14,488 nucleotides of DNA from Elusimicrobia bacterium RIFCSPLOWO2_01_FULL_54_10 (GTDB lineage: Bacteria > Elusimicrobiota > Elusimicrobia > 2-02-FULL-39-32): the NCBI GenBank assembly GCA_001799975.1, contig MGUQ01000125.1:1-14488 (forward strand), read 5' to 3'. The translations under genes were made by a program, and so were the position numbers. The notes beneath the pieces are model-generated. The model did not search any database, had not been told where the DNA came from, and saw nothing but the letters and a program-made list of their open reading frames with translations. Shown piece after piece: positions 1 through 7,876 of the stretch. How positions within the stretch are numbered: the stretch's first letter is position 1; each line of letters starts with the position of its first letter.

Positions 1-26
1 AATCCAAAGAAATGTAAAGTTACCGA

Positions 27-55
27 TTGAAAAAAGTCCAAACTTCCTCTATGAT
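27..55 (+). promoter_or_regulatory. Sigma-70 type promoter of the receiver-kinase cluster
   Basis: A -35 box TTGAAA (27-32) is followed after exactly 17 nt by a -10 box TATGAT (50-55), each a 5/6 match to consensus. The expected transcription start, about 7 nt past the -10 box, falls at 61-63, directly before the ATG at 64. The mRNA would therefore have almost no leader. The spacing and boxes are seen directly; activity and start site are inferred. Confidence 0.65.
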
Positions 56-63
56 TGTAGGGT

Positions 64-1326
64 ATGCGTTCAACTGCGGAAGGGCTTGTAACACCGTTAA
101 AATCCAGCGTTCTCATCATTGACGACGACGAAGGAATGGCCAGGACTCTTTCGGCCATTCTTGCCAAGGCGGGCTATGCCGTGTCCACGGCCCCCACGGG
201 CCGGCAGGGGATTGAAGTCTTCAAGACAGGCCGCGATCCCGAGTCGCTTTGCATTGTCCTCCTCGACATCCGCCTGCCTGACTTAAACGGCGTCCAGGTC
301 TTAAAAGAGCTCAAAAAAATCGACCCCCATGTGGGCGCCATCATGATCACGGGCAACGCCGACATGGAATCCGCCGTTTCCTCCCTGCACGAGGGCGCGG
401 CGGCTTATGTGACCAAGCCCTACAACATCGACGAAGTCAAATCTTTCATCCAGAAGGCGTTTGAAAGGCAGCAATTAATTGTGCAAAATAGTCTGCTCAT
501 GAAACAGCTTCAGAATTGGAACGTGGAGCTGGAAAAAACCATCCACGAAAAAACCGCCGAGCTCAAGACCAAGAACATGATTTTGCTGGAAGTGGTGGAA
601 AAGCTGAAAGTGCTCAATGAACTTAAATCCCGCTTTGTGGCCAACGCCTCGCACGAACTGCAGACGCCCATGACCTCCATCCTGGGTTTTTCCAGCATGC
701 TTCTGGATTACTGGGACAAGGTGGACCACACCCAGATCACCCGGTTTTTGCAGATCATCCGCGACGAAGCCCAGAGGCTGTCCCGCTCCTCCCGGGATTT
801 GCTGGACCTCTCCCGCATTCAGGACGGGAAAATGCAGCTTGAATGCCAGAAAATCAATCTTAAGGATGTTGCGAATCAAGTGGCGGAAAACCTGCGGGTC
901 ATCAAAAATACCGTGGCTGTGGACGTAGAGTTCGAAGCCGGTTCCGAAGAAATCTGGAGCGACCCTGACAAAATCCGCCAGGTGTTCACCAATCTCATGG
1001 GCAACGCGCTCAAATATTCCCCCGACGGCAGCAACCTCCGGGTGACGGGAAAAATGCGCGGCGAAGTGGTCATTGTCAGCATCCTGGACCAAGGGCCCGG
1101 AATCCCGGCTGACAAGCGCGAGAAAATTTTTGAGCCATTCTACCGCATCCACGACGATGTGGGCAAGCGGGTGCGGGGCACGGGACTCGGGCTCTCCATC
1201 GCCAAGGCGATTGTGGAAGCCATGGGCGGCGTCATCCGCGTGGAAGGCCAAACCGGCAAAGGGTCCAACTTCACATTCGCCCTGCCAAAGGAACTCAAGA
1301 GTGAAAACGGAAACCTCAGCGCATAA
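64..1326 (+). CDS. Cytoplasmic receiver-histidine kinase (REC-HisKA-HATPase_c)
   Basis: A 420-residue hybrid kinase with the receiver domain at the N terminus rather than the C terminus. The receiver (about 14-135) has the acidic pocket D20-D22, phospho-acceptor D68 (LLD), T96 and K118. A charged helical, probably coiled-coil, linker runs from about 140 to 190. The HisKA H-box has H197 in SHELQTPM, with Q where R is usual. The ATPase domain (about 295-410) shows the N-box with N314, DQGPGIP (342-348) and GTGLGLSI (372-379). There is no signal peptide or membrane helix, so it should act in the cytosol and take its input through its own receiver or a partner. The start is set by the receiver beginning at residue 14 and by a promoter ending 8 nt upstream; no real ribosome binding site is visible. 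The next gene starts inside its 3' end. The partner and signal are unknown. Confidence 0.93.
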   Translation: MRSTAEGLVTPLKSSVLIIDDDEGMARTLSAILAKAGYAVSTAPTGRQGIEVFKTGRDPESLCIVLLDIRLPDLNGVQVLKELKKIDPHVGAIMITGNADMESAVSSLHEGAAAYVTKPYNIDEVKSFIQKAFERQQLIVQNSLLMKQLQNWNVELEKTIHEKTAELKTKNMILLEVVEKLKVLNELKSRFVANASHELQTPMTSILGFSSMLLDYWDKVDHTQITRFLQIIRDEAQRLSRSSRDLLDLSRIQDGKMQLECQKINLKDVANQVAENLRVIKNTVAVDVEFEAGSEEIWSDPDKIRQVFTNLMGNALKYSPDGSNLRVTGKMRGEVVIVSILDQGPGIPADKREKIFEPFYRIHDDVGKRVRGTGLGLSIAKAIVEAMGGVIRVEGQTGKGSNFTFALPKELKSENGNLSA

Positions 1327-1708
1327 GAAAAATTCAGACCGGCGCGTCCTTGTAGTCGAGGACGATCCTTATACCAACGAGCTTATTTCCAACCTTCTGG
1401 CCACGCGCGGCTTCAATGTGGAGTCCGTGGGCACGGGAGAGGACGCGGTGGAGCACGCCCGGGAAAAAATTCCGGACTTGATTGTGCTGGACCTTCTCCT
1501 GCCCCAGATCGACGGTTGGGAAGTGTGCAGCATTTTGAGGAAGCCTGGCTCCAAGACCACCAAAATCCCCATCCTGGTCACGTCCGTGCTTTCCCGCTTC
1601 GATACCATCCTTTCCGACAGGGAGATGGCGCACGTATCCTTCTTCAGCAAGCCGTTCGAATCCAGCGACCTGATTGCTGAAGTGGAAAGGATATTGGATG
1701 GGCGTTAA
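1301..1708 (+). CDS. Single-domain response regulator (CheY-like), first of three
   Basis: A 135-residue receiver with nothing after it. The GTG start at 1301 is chosen because AAAGGAA (1287-1293) sits 7 nt upstream and because the receiver begins within 15 residues; longer readings in this frame only shadow the kinase gene. It overlaps the kinase by 26 nt. The acidic pocket is E20-D22, the phospho-acceptor D64, the switch threonine T94 and the conserved lysine K117. The region before the KPF motif lacks the usual GAD sequence (it reads HVSFFSKPF), so this receiver is more divergent than its neighbours on the surface that commonly contacts partners. With no output domain it probably acts by protein contact or as a phosphate intermediate or sink for the upstream kinase; that role is inferred from gene order. 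Confidence 0.9.
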   Translation: MKTETSAHKKNSDRRVLVVEDDPYTNELISNLLATRGFNVESVGTGEDAVEHAREKIPDLIVLDLLLPQIDGWEVCSILRKPGSKTTKIPILVTSVLSRFDTILSDREMAHVSFFSKPFESSDLIAEVERILDGR

Positions 1709-2096
1709 GCGCAGCGCCCGGCCTCCGCGGGTCCTGGTGGTGGACGACGACAAGGAACTGCGGGACTTGGTGATTGCCTCGCTTGAAGTGGTGGAACCGG
1801 CCCCCAGTTTTGAGATTGAAGAAACCGGGCACGATGTGGAAAAGAAAGTCCGGAATTTCAAGCCGGACTTGATCGTGCTGGATTTGAAACTGCCCGGAGT
1901 GCACGGCATGAAGCTCTGCGAGAAAATCAAAAAAAGCAAGGCAGGCAAAAAGATCAAAATTCTTATGCTGACAGCTTACCTCACCCCCGGAGCCCGCGAC
2001 ACCGTGATGGATTGCGGCGCGGACTACTGCATGGAAAAACCCTTCGGCGTGCTGGAGCTGGCGGGCACGGTCAAGAAGCTTCTGGGACTGGACTGA
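1698..2096 (+). CDS. Single-domain response regulator, second of three
   Basis: A 132-residue receiver. ATG at 1698 is preferred over an in-frame ATG at 1674 because GGAAAGG (1684-1690) lies 7 nt upstream and the domain starts at residue 11. It overlaps the preceding regulator by 11 nt. Key residues are D16-D18, phospho-acceptor D62 (VLD), T92 and K114, with the standard GAD..KPF ending. A stretch PAPSFEIEETGHDVEKK replaces the common helix 1 to strand 2 region, slightly longer than usual. There is no DNA-binding or enzymatic output. The dense overlap with the genes on both sides points to translational coupling and a shared phosphorelay. The substrate kinase is likely the one at 64-1326, though this cannot be shown from sequence alone. 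Confidence 0.9.
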   Translation: MGVKRSARPPRVLVVDDDKELRDLVIASLEVVEPAPSFEIEETGHDVEKKVRNFKPDLIVLDLKLPGVHGMKLCEKIKKSKAGKKIKILMLTAYLTPGARDTVMDCGADYCMEKPFGVLELAGTVKKLLGLD

Positions 2097-2476
2097 TGCG
2101 CATTCTTGTTGCGGATGACGAAATCCACATCCGCACCCTGCTCAAAATCACTCTGGAAATGGTGGGTTACGAGGTGGATGTGGCGGCCGATGGGCAGGAA
2201 GCACTGGAGCGCATCGCCGTGCAAGTCCCGGACCTCATCCTGCTGGACATCAAGATGCCCAAACTGAACGGCTGGCAGGTTTGCGAGAAGATCAAGAACG
2301 ACGATAAAACCCGGAGCGTGCCCATCATCATGGTCACGGCCTTCGGCCAAAAAGAGGCCCGCCAGCGAAGCTTTGACCTGGGCGCCGACGAATTTATTTC
2401 CAAACCGTTTGAAACCCCCGCGTTGCTCGATGCGGTGAAAAAACTTCTCGAGCGTCCCCGCCCCGCATCTGCCTGA
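2096..2476 (+). CDS. Single-domain response regulator, third of three
   Basis: A 126-residue receiver starting at an ATG that shares one base with the TGA of the previous gene (TGATG), a typical coupled start with no clear ribosome binding site of its own. It has a canonical receiver: D7-D8-E9, phospho-acceptor D51 (LLD), T81, and K103 in SKPFE, preceded by GADEF. The tail after the domain is only a few residues (RPRPASA). It is the most canonical of the three free receivers and closest to the CheY/Spo0F pattern. No output domain is present. The methylthiotransferase gene begins 13 nt downstream, so transcription probably continues into it. Specificity for the upstream kinase is an inference from position. 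Confidence 0.92.
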   Translation: MRILVADDEIHIRTLLKITLEMVGYEVDVAADGQEALERIAVQVPDLILLDIKMPKLNGWQVCEKIKNDDKTRSVPIIMVTAFGQKEARQRSFDLGADEFISKPFETPALLDAVKKLLERPRPASA

Positions 2477-2489
2477 AATCCCCCGCTCC

Positions 2490-3701
2490 GTGACAAGCGT
2501 TTTTTTCCACACCTTCGGGTGCAAGGTCAACCAGTATGAAACCGAAGCCGCCCGCGCCCGCCTGGAAAAGCTGGGCTGCGTGGCTTCCCGGGATTTTTCT
2601 TCCTCGGATGTCTGCGTGATTAATTCCTGCTCCGTCACCGAGGAAGCGGACAAAAAATGCCGCAAGTTTGTGCGCCGTATTTTGCGTGAAAACCCGCAAG
2701 GGCGCGTGCTGGTGACGGGCTGCTACGCCACGCGCGACCCCGAGGCGCTGCGGGCGCTTTCGCCCCGCGTGGAAGTCTATTCCAATCAGGAAAAAGACAT
2801 CATCCCCCAGATTGTCTCCGGATGCTCCCTGTCCGCGGACGAGAGCCCCGTGCTCACTCTTTTCGGCGGCCGCTCGCGCGCGTTCGTCAAGGTGCAGGAC
2901 GGCTGCGACGCCAAATGCACCTACTGCATCATCCCCTCTTTAAGGCCGGAAATGACATCCCGTTCCATCGATGATATCACGCGCCAGGCCTCCGGCCTGC
3001 TGGAGGCCGGGTTTAAAGAAATCGTCCTCACCGGCATCCGCCTGGGCAGTTACGGGCTGGCCTCCAGCGGCGGCCGCGTGGGCAAAGTCCGGGGCAATCT
3101 GGCAGACCTTCTCAAACATCTCGTAAAGATCCCCGGCGATTTCCGCATCCGGCTCTCGTCGCTTGAAATCACCGAAGTGACCGAAGAAATTCTGGAACTG
3201 GCCCGCGGAACCGACAAAATTTGCCGCCATTTTCACCTGCCGATTCAGTCGGGTAACGATTCCGTCCTCCGCCGCATGGGCCGGTGGTACGACACCGCCT
3301 TTTTCCGCGGCCAAATCGGGATGATTTTAAAGCGTTTGCCGGACGCGGGCCTCACTACGGACGTGATCGTGGGATTCCCCGGCGAAACAGATGAAAATTT
3401 TGAAGACACCCGCCAATTTCTGGAAAAATACTTCAACGGCCTGCATGTGTTCCCCTTTTCGGCCCGCAAGGGCACTCCGGCGGTGAAGCTTTCCGGCCAT
3501 TGTCCGCCCGCCGTCATCCGCGAGAGGGTAAATATCTTGCTGAATTTGGACTCTGTCCTGCGCGAGCGCTTCAGGGCCAAGTTTGCCGGCACCTCCCGCA
3601 AAGTTCTGTCCGAAGTTGACGGCGGCTTCACGGACAACGGCATCCGCATCCCCCTTCCCCTTTCCTCCCCTTCCGGGTCCTTCGGATGGGTTGCCATCTG
3701 A
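2490..3701 (+). CDS. mtaB: tRNA methylthiotransferase, MtaB type (radical SAM)
   Basis: A 403-residue MiaB/MtaB-family enzyme. MtaB converts N6-threonylcarbamoyladenosine at tRNA position 37 to its 2-methylthio form using two iron-sulfur clusters. The N-terminal cluster ligands are C11 (FGCKVNQYE), C47 (NSCSVT) and C78 (TGCYA). The radical SAM motif CxxxCxxC is C139, C143 and C146. The sequence after it, IIPSLRP, departs from the usual IIPYARG-like form. FGCKVNQYE and the general layout favour MtaB over MiaB or RimO. The C-terminal TRAM region is present (GFTDNGIRI) but short, making the protein smaller than the usual 430-450 residues. The start is GTG with no convincing ribosome binding site; the N terminus aligns well with the family, and translation is probably coupled to the receiver gene ending 13 nt upstream. 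The 3' end contains the -35 box of the next promoter. Confidence 0.88.
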   Translation: MTSVFFHTFGCKVNQYETEAARARLEKLGCVASRDFSSSDVCVINSCSVTEEADKKCRKFVRRILRENPQGRVLVTGCYATRDPEALRALSPRVEVYSNQEKDIIPQIVSGCSLSADESPVLTLFGGRSRAFVKVQDGCDAKCTYCIIPSLRPEMTSRSIDDITRQASGLLEAGFKEIVLTGIRLGSYGLASSGGRVGKVRGNLADLLKHLVKIPGDFRIRLSSLEITEVTEEILELARGTDKICRHFHLPIQSGNDSVLRRMGRWYDTAFFRGQIGMILKRLPDAGLTTDVIVGFPGETDENFEDTRQFLEKYFNGLHVFPFSARKGTPAVKLSGHCPPAVIRERVNILLNLDSVLRERFRAKFAGTSRKVLSEVDGGFTDNGIRIPLPLSSPSGSFGWVAI

Positions 3702-3719
3702 CGTCTGAAATGTTAAAAT
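3691..3719 (+). promoter_or_regulatory. Sigma-70 type promoter of the HIT/rpsU/dnaG/rpoD operon
   Basis: TTGCCA (3691-3696, 5/6 match) and TAAAAT (3714-3719, 5/6 match) are separated by 17 nt. The -35 box overlaps the last codons of mtaB. The predicted transcription start falls at about 3726, which is the A of the HIT-gene ATG, so the message would be leaderless. The boxes are directly visible; the start site is inferred. Confidence 0.65.
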
Positions 3720-3725
3720 ACCTTG

Positions 3726-4073
3726 ATGCCCGAAGCCTGCCTCTTTTGCCGGATTGTCCGCAAGAAAATCCCGGCCAAAGTCGCGCTTGAATCGAGCCAG
3801 GCCCTCGCTTTTTACGACATCAATCCGCAAGCGCCTGTTCATATTTTAGTTGTCCCTAAAACCCACATAGAAAACGCCATGGCCGTGGGGCCGGAGCATG
3901 CCGGCGCTTTGTATGAAGTTTTAATGCTTGCCCAGGAAGCGGCAAAGAAGGAAGGCATCAGCAAATCCGGTTTTCGCCTGGTTTTCAACAACGGCCCGGA
4001 CGCGGGCCAGGCGGTGGCGCACCTCCATCTGCATGTTCTGGGGAAGCGCAAGCTCGGCTGGCCGCCCGGCTGA
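3726..4073 (+). CDS. HIT-family protein (HinT/PKCI-like nucleotide hydrolase)
   Basis: A 115-residue histidine-triad protein of the HinT branch, which typically hydrolyses the P-N bond of nucleoside phosphoramidates such as AMP-lysine. The N terminus LFCRI with C5 and C8 matches the CxxC form of the branch. DINPQAPVHILVVPK (31-45) and the triad HLHLHV with H99, H101 and H103 are intact, followed by the typical C terminus ending WPPG. Length is normal. The ATG at 3726 is preferred; a TTG directly before it could also serve. No ribosome binding site is visible, but a promoter 6 nt upstream would place the transcript start on the ATG. It lies 44 nt before rpsU and is probably cotranscribed with it. 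The cellular substrate is unknown. Confidence 0.92.
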   Translation: MPEACLFCRIVRKKIPAKVALESSQALAFYDINPQAPVHILVVPKTHIENAMAVGPEHAGALYEVLMLAQEAAKKEGISKSGFRLVFNNGPDAGQAVAHLHLHVLGKRKLGWPPG

Positions 4074-4117
4074 CAATTTTTACATCAAAAAAAAGAGGAT
4101 GGTGATCAGTTCAACAC

Positions 4118-4312
4118 ATGATTGGCATTAAGCTTCGTGACAATGAGTCCATTGAGGAAGCGCTCCGGCGTTTCAAGCGCGAGTGCGACCGCAACGGAAT
4201 CATCCAGGAAATCAAGCGGCGGGAGCATTACGAGTCTCCCAGCGCCCGCCGCAAGCGCAAAGCCCAGGAAGCCCGCCGCAAAGTGAAGCGGCGCTTCTCT
4301 CGCTACCGGTAA
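4118..4312 (+). CDS. rpsU: 30S ribosomal protein S21
   Basis: A 64-residue, highly basic protein that joins the small subunit near the anti-Shine-Dalgarno end of 16S rRNA. It matches S21 throughout: IKLRDNESIEEALRRFKREC at 4-23, then a C-terminal helix rich in Arg and Lys (RRKRKAQEARRKVKRR). A purine-rich stretch AGAGGATGG (4094-4102) lies upstream as a likely ribosome binding site, a little far from the ATG. It is the first gene of the classical rpsU-dnaG-rpoD macromolecular synthesis operon and is 25 nt from the dnaG start. No separate promoter was recognised in the 44-nt gap before it, so it probably depends on the promoter ahead of the HIT gene. Confidence 0.96.
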   Translation: MIGIKLRDNESIEEALRRFKRECDRNGIIQEIKRREHYESPSARRKRKAQEARRKVKRRFSRYR

Positions 4313-4322
4313 ATCCCCGCAT

Positions 4323-4341
4323 AAGGAGTTCCATGTTGTGA
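4323..4341 (+). promoter_or_regulatory. dnaG translation start region with two-codon upstream ORF
   Basis: A strong ribosome binding site AAGGAG (4323-4328) precedes an ATG at 4333 that opens only ATG-TTG-TGA. The TGA (4339-4341) overlaps the GTG at 4338, which begins dnaG in another frame. The ATG lies 4 nt from AAGGAG and the GTG 9 nt. The arrangement is visible directly; any role in limiting primase translation is inference. Confidence 0.4.
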
Positions 4342-6110
4342 TCACCGAAGGAACCGTCTCCCGGGTTCGCGATGCCAGCGATATCGTGGAGATTATCGGA
4401 GAACATGTTCCCCTGAAACGGGCGGGCAAGGATTTCAAAGGCCTCTGCCCGTTCCATCAGGAGAAGACCCCATCGTTTATGGTGAGCCCGTCAAAAGGCA
4501 TTTTCCATTGCTTCGGCTGCGGCGTGGGCGGCGATGTTTTTAAGTTCATCATGGAATCGGAGCGCCTGAGTTATCCGGAGGCGATTGAAAGGCTGGCGGA
4601 GCGCAAGGGCATTGCCGTGGAGCGCGACAACGCTGCTCCCGCTCCCGACAACCGCATCTACGAGAGAAAAAAACTTCTGTGCCAGGTGCTGGATCGTTCC
4701 GCGCAGTTTTATCACAAAAACCTGCTGGAATCCCGCGATGCGGAAGCCGCGCGCAAGTATTTGTCGGAACACAGGGGTCTACGCCCGGAAACCATTGAAA
4801 AATTCAAGATCGGCTGGGCGCCGGCCGGCCCTGACGCTCTGGTCAAAACCGCGCTCAAAGCTGGATTTACGGAAAGCGACCTTCTGGAAGCGGGCGTGGC
4901 GGTGCGCTCCAGCAGGGACGGAAAAGTTCTGGATGTTTTCCGCAGCCGGGTGGTTTTCCCCATCCTGGACATCAAGGGGCAGGTGATTGGTTTTGGCGGA
5001 AGGATTTTGGAAGGGGCCGTGCGCCCCGGGGCAACGCCCCCGCCCAAATACTTGAACAGCGCCGATTCCGCGCTGTTTCAGAAAGGCAAGAATCTCTACG
5101 GATTTTTTCAGGGAGCCAAGGCCGTGCGCCAGGCGGATGAAGCGCTTCTGCTGGAAGGATACATGGACGTGATCGCCGTGCACCAGGCCGGCATTGAAAA
5201 CGCCGTGGCGCCGCTGGGCACTTCGCTCACCTCCGAGCAATGCCAGCTCTTGAAGCGCCACGCAACGAACGTGACGGTCCTTTTTGACATGGACAAGGCG
5301 GGCGAAGCCGCGGGCATCCGGGGCGCGGAGCTGCTGCTTGAGCACGGGTTTTTTCCCATGATGGCGCGGCTCGAAGGCGCCAAGGACGCGGACGAATTCC
5401 TCCGCAATCATTCTCAGGAGGATTTCAATAAAGTTCTGAAGGCAAAAATAACTTTGACCGATTTTTATGTTGACGCTCTTTTGAAAGAAAAAAACTCCCT
5501 GCCCCCGCAGGCCCGGCGGGTTTCTGCCGCCAAGGCGGCCCTGCCCCTGGCGCTCAAGGCGCAGGACGACATCATGAGAAGCGAGATTCTCAAAGGCATC
5601 GCCTCCAAAACGGGGGTGTCGCTCGAATCTTTGACCGCGGAATGGCGCAAGCTCACCCGTCTCAAAAGCGGAGCTAAAGCGCAGGAATCCACTCCGCTCA
5701 CGGCCAGGGCCATGCTGGGCACTGAAGAAGAACTGCTTTGCCTCGCCATCGCGCATCCGCAGCTTCGCGAGCCGCTCATTGCTCTGGCCCGGGAACTTGA
5801 GCTTTTCGGTTCCACACCTTTCAAAGAGGGGTTGAACGCGCTTCAGATGAGCGCCAAAGACGCGGACATTCACCATGTCCTGGCCTTGCTGGAAGCCTCC
5901 AGCGCCTCAGCCGCCAGGACTGTGCGGGAATTTCTGATGGCGTTTGAAAAATCGAAGATTGATGAGCCGGAAAGAATTTTTGAATCCATTTCTGAACGAC
6001 TTCAAATTAAAAACAGGGAAAACAGGCTCAAAGAGCTTGCTCGCCAAGGCCCTCAGGCGCTTGAAGAATTCCGCCGGCTGGCCCCTGTTGTCAAAGGAAG
6101 GAAAGAATGA
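4338..6110 (+). CDS. dnaG: DNA primase
   Basis: A 590-residue bacterial primase, which makes RNA primers for replication together with the DnaB helicase. The N-terminal CHC2 zinc domain has C37, H40, C58 and C61. The polymerase core has the basic FGGRILEG segment (219-226) with PKYLNS (237-242), and the Toprim metal motif has E273 (LEGYMDV) plus D317 and D319. The latter reads FDMDKAG, where FDGDxAG is usual. EGAKDADEF (346-354) follows. The remaining 230 residues form the helicase-binding C-terminal region, which is poorly conserved, as expected. GTG at 4338 is chosen because AAGGAG lies 9 nt upstream and [20 protein letters not shown] is a normal primase N terminus; the nearby ATG leads at once to a stop. 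The TGA overlaps the rpoD ATG (ATGA), so the two are coupled. Confidence 0.96.
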   Translation: MITEGTVSRVRDASDIVEIIGEHVPLKRAGKDFKGLCPFHQEKTPSFMVSPSKGIFHCFGCGVGGDVFKFIMESERLSYPEAIERLAERKGIAVERDNAAPAPDNRIYERKKLLCQVLDRSAQFYHKNLLESRDAEAARKYLSEHRGLRPETIEKFKIGWAPAGPDALVKTALKAGFTESDLLEAGVAVRSSRDGKVLDVFRSRVVFPILDIKGQVIGFGGRILEGAVRPGATPPPKYLNSADSALFQKGKNLYGFFQGAKAVRQADEALLLEGYMDVIAVHQAGIENAVAPLGTSLTSEQCQLLKRHATNVTVLFDMDKAGEAAGIRGAELLLEHGFFPMMARLEGAKDADEFLRNHSQEDFNKVLKAKITLTDFYVDALLKEKNSLPPQARRVSAAKAALPLALKAQDDIMRSEILKGIASKTGVSLESLTAEWRKLTRLKSGAKAQESTPLTARAMLGTEEELLCLAIAHPQLREPLIALARELELFGSTPFKEGLNALQMSAKDADIHHVLALLEASSASAARTVREFLMAFEKSKIDEPERIFESISERLQIKNRENRLKELARQGPQALEEFRRLAPVVKGRKE

Positions 6111-7876
6111 GCGTCCAACCCAACAACAGCGACATCCTTAAAGATCTGATCGAGCAGGGGCGCGAAAGCGGTTACCTGACTTACGAGGAAATCCACCGCC
6201 AGCTGCCCGATTCCAACATCAACAACGAAGAGCTGGACCGGCTTTATACCACGCTCCAGGAAATGGGCATTCCCGTCATCCGCAAGCAGGACGAAACCGC
6301 CGTCCTCGAGCGCCAGAGGGTGGGCGTGAGCCCGCTTATGGACACTCTGGTGCCCGAAGAAATTGAAGTCCCGGAAGCGCCCGTGGAGATGGAAGTGGAC
6401 ACGCAGAACTCCATCCGGATGTATCTGACGGAGATGGGCAAGGTGCCCCTGCTTCAGCGCGACCAGGAAATCAACCTGGCCAAAAACATCAAGGACAATG
6501 AAAAAACGCTCAAATGGCTGGTGCTGGAATCCCCCATTGCCATGCGCGAAATCCGCAACTGGGACACGCTCATCACCCAGGACGAAATGACTCCCAAGGA
6601 GCTCATGCCCCGCGGCCGCAAGACCAACCAGGAACTTTCCCACATGAAAAAGAAGATGCGCGAGGTGGTGAAGTTCATCACCCAGGGCGAAAAACGCATG
6701 TTGACCGCCCAGGCCAAGGCCAAGGACCGTTCCAAGTCCGACAAGAAACGGGACCATTGGCGCGGGGAAGCCGAAGCCGCCAAAAATTCCATCATCGAGA
6801 GGATCGTGAGCCTGAATTTGAACAACGAGAAGATCAAGCGGCTCACCAACAAGATCAAGACTCTGGCCCAGCGGGTGCTGGAAACAGAGGAAGAAATCCA
6901 GCGTTATGAGAAACGCTTCAAGATGACCCAGCCGGAGCTCTTCCGCGTGTATGAACAGGCCAAACGCGGCAAAATTTCAGCGAGCGTTTTCAAGAAAGCC
7001 ACGGGATACACGCTCACGGGCATTGAATCCTCCATGATCAACCTGGAAAACATCGTGGACAAGCACCGCCGCATGGTATCGTCCCTGCCGGAAGGCAAAT
7101 CGAGCCTGCTGGACCGCTATAAAAAAATCAAGGACCTTGAAGAAACGATTCTTAAAAACAAGGTGGAGCTCATCAAGGCCAATCTGCGTCTGGTGGTGTC
7201 CATCGCCAAAAAACACGTGGGCGGCTCGTCGCTCGAGCTCACGGACCTGATTCAGGAAGGGGGCCTCGGGCTGATCAAGGCCGTGGAAAAATTCGAATGG
7301 AAGCGGGGATTCAAGTTCTCCACTTACGCCACCTGGTGGATCCGCCAGTCCATCAACCGCGCCATTGCGGATCAGTCCCGCACCATCCGCATTCCGGTGC
7401 ACATGAAAGAAATCATCTCCAAAATGGGCAAGATCGCGCGCAAGAGCCGCCAGGATTTCGGCCGCGAACCGCATGTTGAGGAATATTCCAAAACGCTCCG
7501 GCTTTCCACGGACAAGGTGCGCTCCATCCTGAAAATCATGCAGGATCCCATCTCTCTCACCACGCCCATCGGCGAGGACGAGGATTCTTATCTTGAGGAT
7601 TTCATTGAAGACAAGCAGGGGCCTTCGCCGTCACGCTCGGCCGTGGAGTTTTTGAAGCGGCAGGAAATTGAAGGCGTTCTGGCCACGCTGTCCACCCGGG
7701 AAGCCGAGATCATCCGCATGCGCTTTGGCATCAGCACGGGATACCCGCGCACCCTGGAAGATGTGGGCAAGATCTTCAACGTCACGCGCGAGCGCGTGCG
7801 GCAGATTGAAGCCAAAGCCATCCGCAAGATGCGGCACCCGTCCAGAAGTAAGAGGTTAAGGGAGTATTTGGAGTAG
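6107..7876 (+). CDS. rpoD: Primary sigma factor RpoD (sigma-70)
   Basis: A 589-residue housekeeping sigma factor. Region 1.1 (about 9-60: [16 protein letters not shown]) and region 1.2 (about 100-130) are present. A charged, helical non-conserved region follows (about 131-345). Region 2 (about 355-433) contains [19 protein letters not shown] and RTIRIPVHM. Region 3 follows, with the 3.2 finger around 481-510 ([18 protein letters not shown]). Region 4 (517-583) ends with the helix-turn-helix [20 protein letters not shown]. Between AKK and DLIQEG the usual YxNRGLxFL is replaced by [10 protein letters not shown], one residue longer. The ATG overlaps the dnaG stop by 4 nt, with AAAGGAAGGAAAG (6093-6105) as ribosome binding site. 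The 3' end overlaps a convergent gene by 21 bp. A run of six T follows the stop, but no hairpin was found in front of it. Confidence 0.97.
   Translation: MSVQPNNSDILKDLIEQGRESGYLTYEEIHRQLPDSNINNEELDRLYTTLQEMGIPVIRKQDETAVLERQRVGVSPLMDTLVPEEIEVPEAPVEMEVDTQNSIRMYLTEMGKVPLLQRDQEINLAKNIKDNEKTLKWLVLESPIAMREIRNWDTLITQDEMTPKELMPRGRKTNQELSHMKKKMREVVKFITQGEKRMLTAQAKAKDRSKSDKKRDHWRGEAEAAKNSIIERIVSLNLNNEKIKRLTNKIKTLAQRVLETEEEIQRYEKRFKMTQPELFRVYEQAKRGKISASVFKKATGYTLTGIESSMINLENIVDKHRRMVSSLPEGKSSLLDRYKKIKDLEETILKNKVELIKANLRLVVSIAKKHVGGSSLELTDLIQEGGLGLIKAVEKFEWKRGFKFSTYATWWIRQSINRAIADQSRTIRIPVHMKEIISKMGKIARKSRQDFGREPHVEEYSKTLRLSTDKVRSILKIMQDPISLTTPIGEDEDSYLEDFIEDKQGPSPSRSAVEFLKRQEIEGVLATLSTREAEIIRMRFGISTGYPRTLEDVGKIFNVTRERVRQIEAKAIRKMRHPSRSKRLREYLE

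Noticed and set aside
475..1251. Open frame of 258 codons on the minus strand opposite the receiver-kinase
   Set aside because: It is antisense to conserved HisKA and ATPase motifs, with His/Phe-rich shadow composition and no family resemblance.
4070..4098. CTGACA as -35 box of a promoter for rpsU
   Set aside because: No -10-like hexamer occurs at 16-18 nt; the sequence there is A-rich followed by the ribosome binding site.
4779..5876. Long open frame on the minus strand opposite dnaG (365 codons)
   Set aside because: It lies wholly inside dnaG, has no recognisable domain and arises from the GC-rich codon bias of the real gene.
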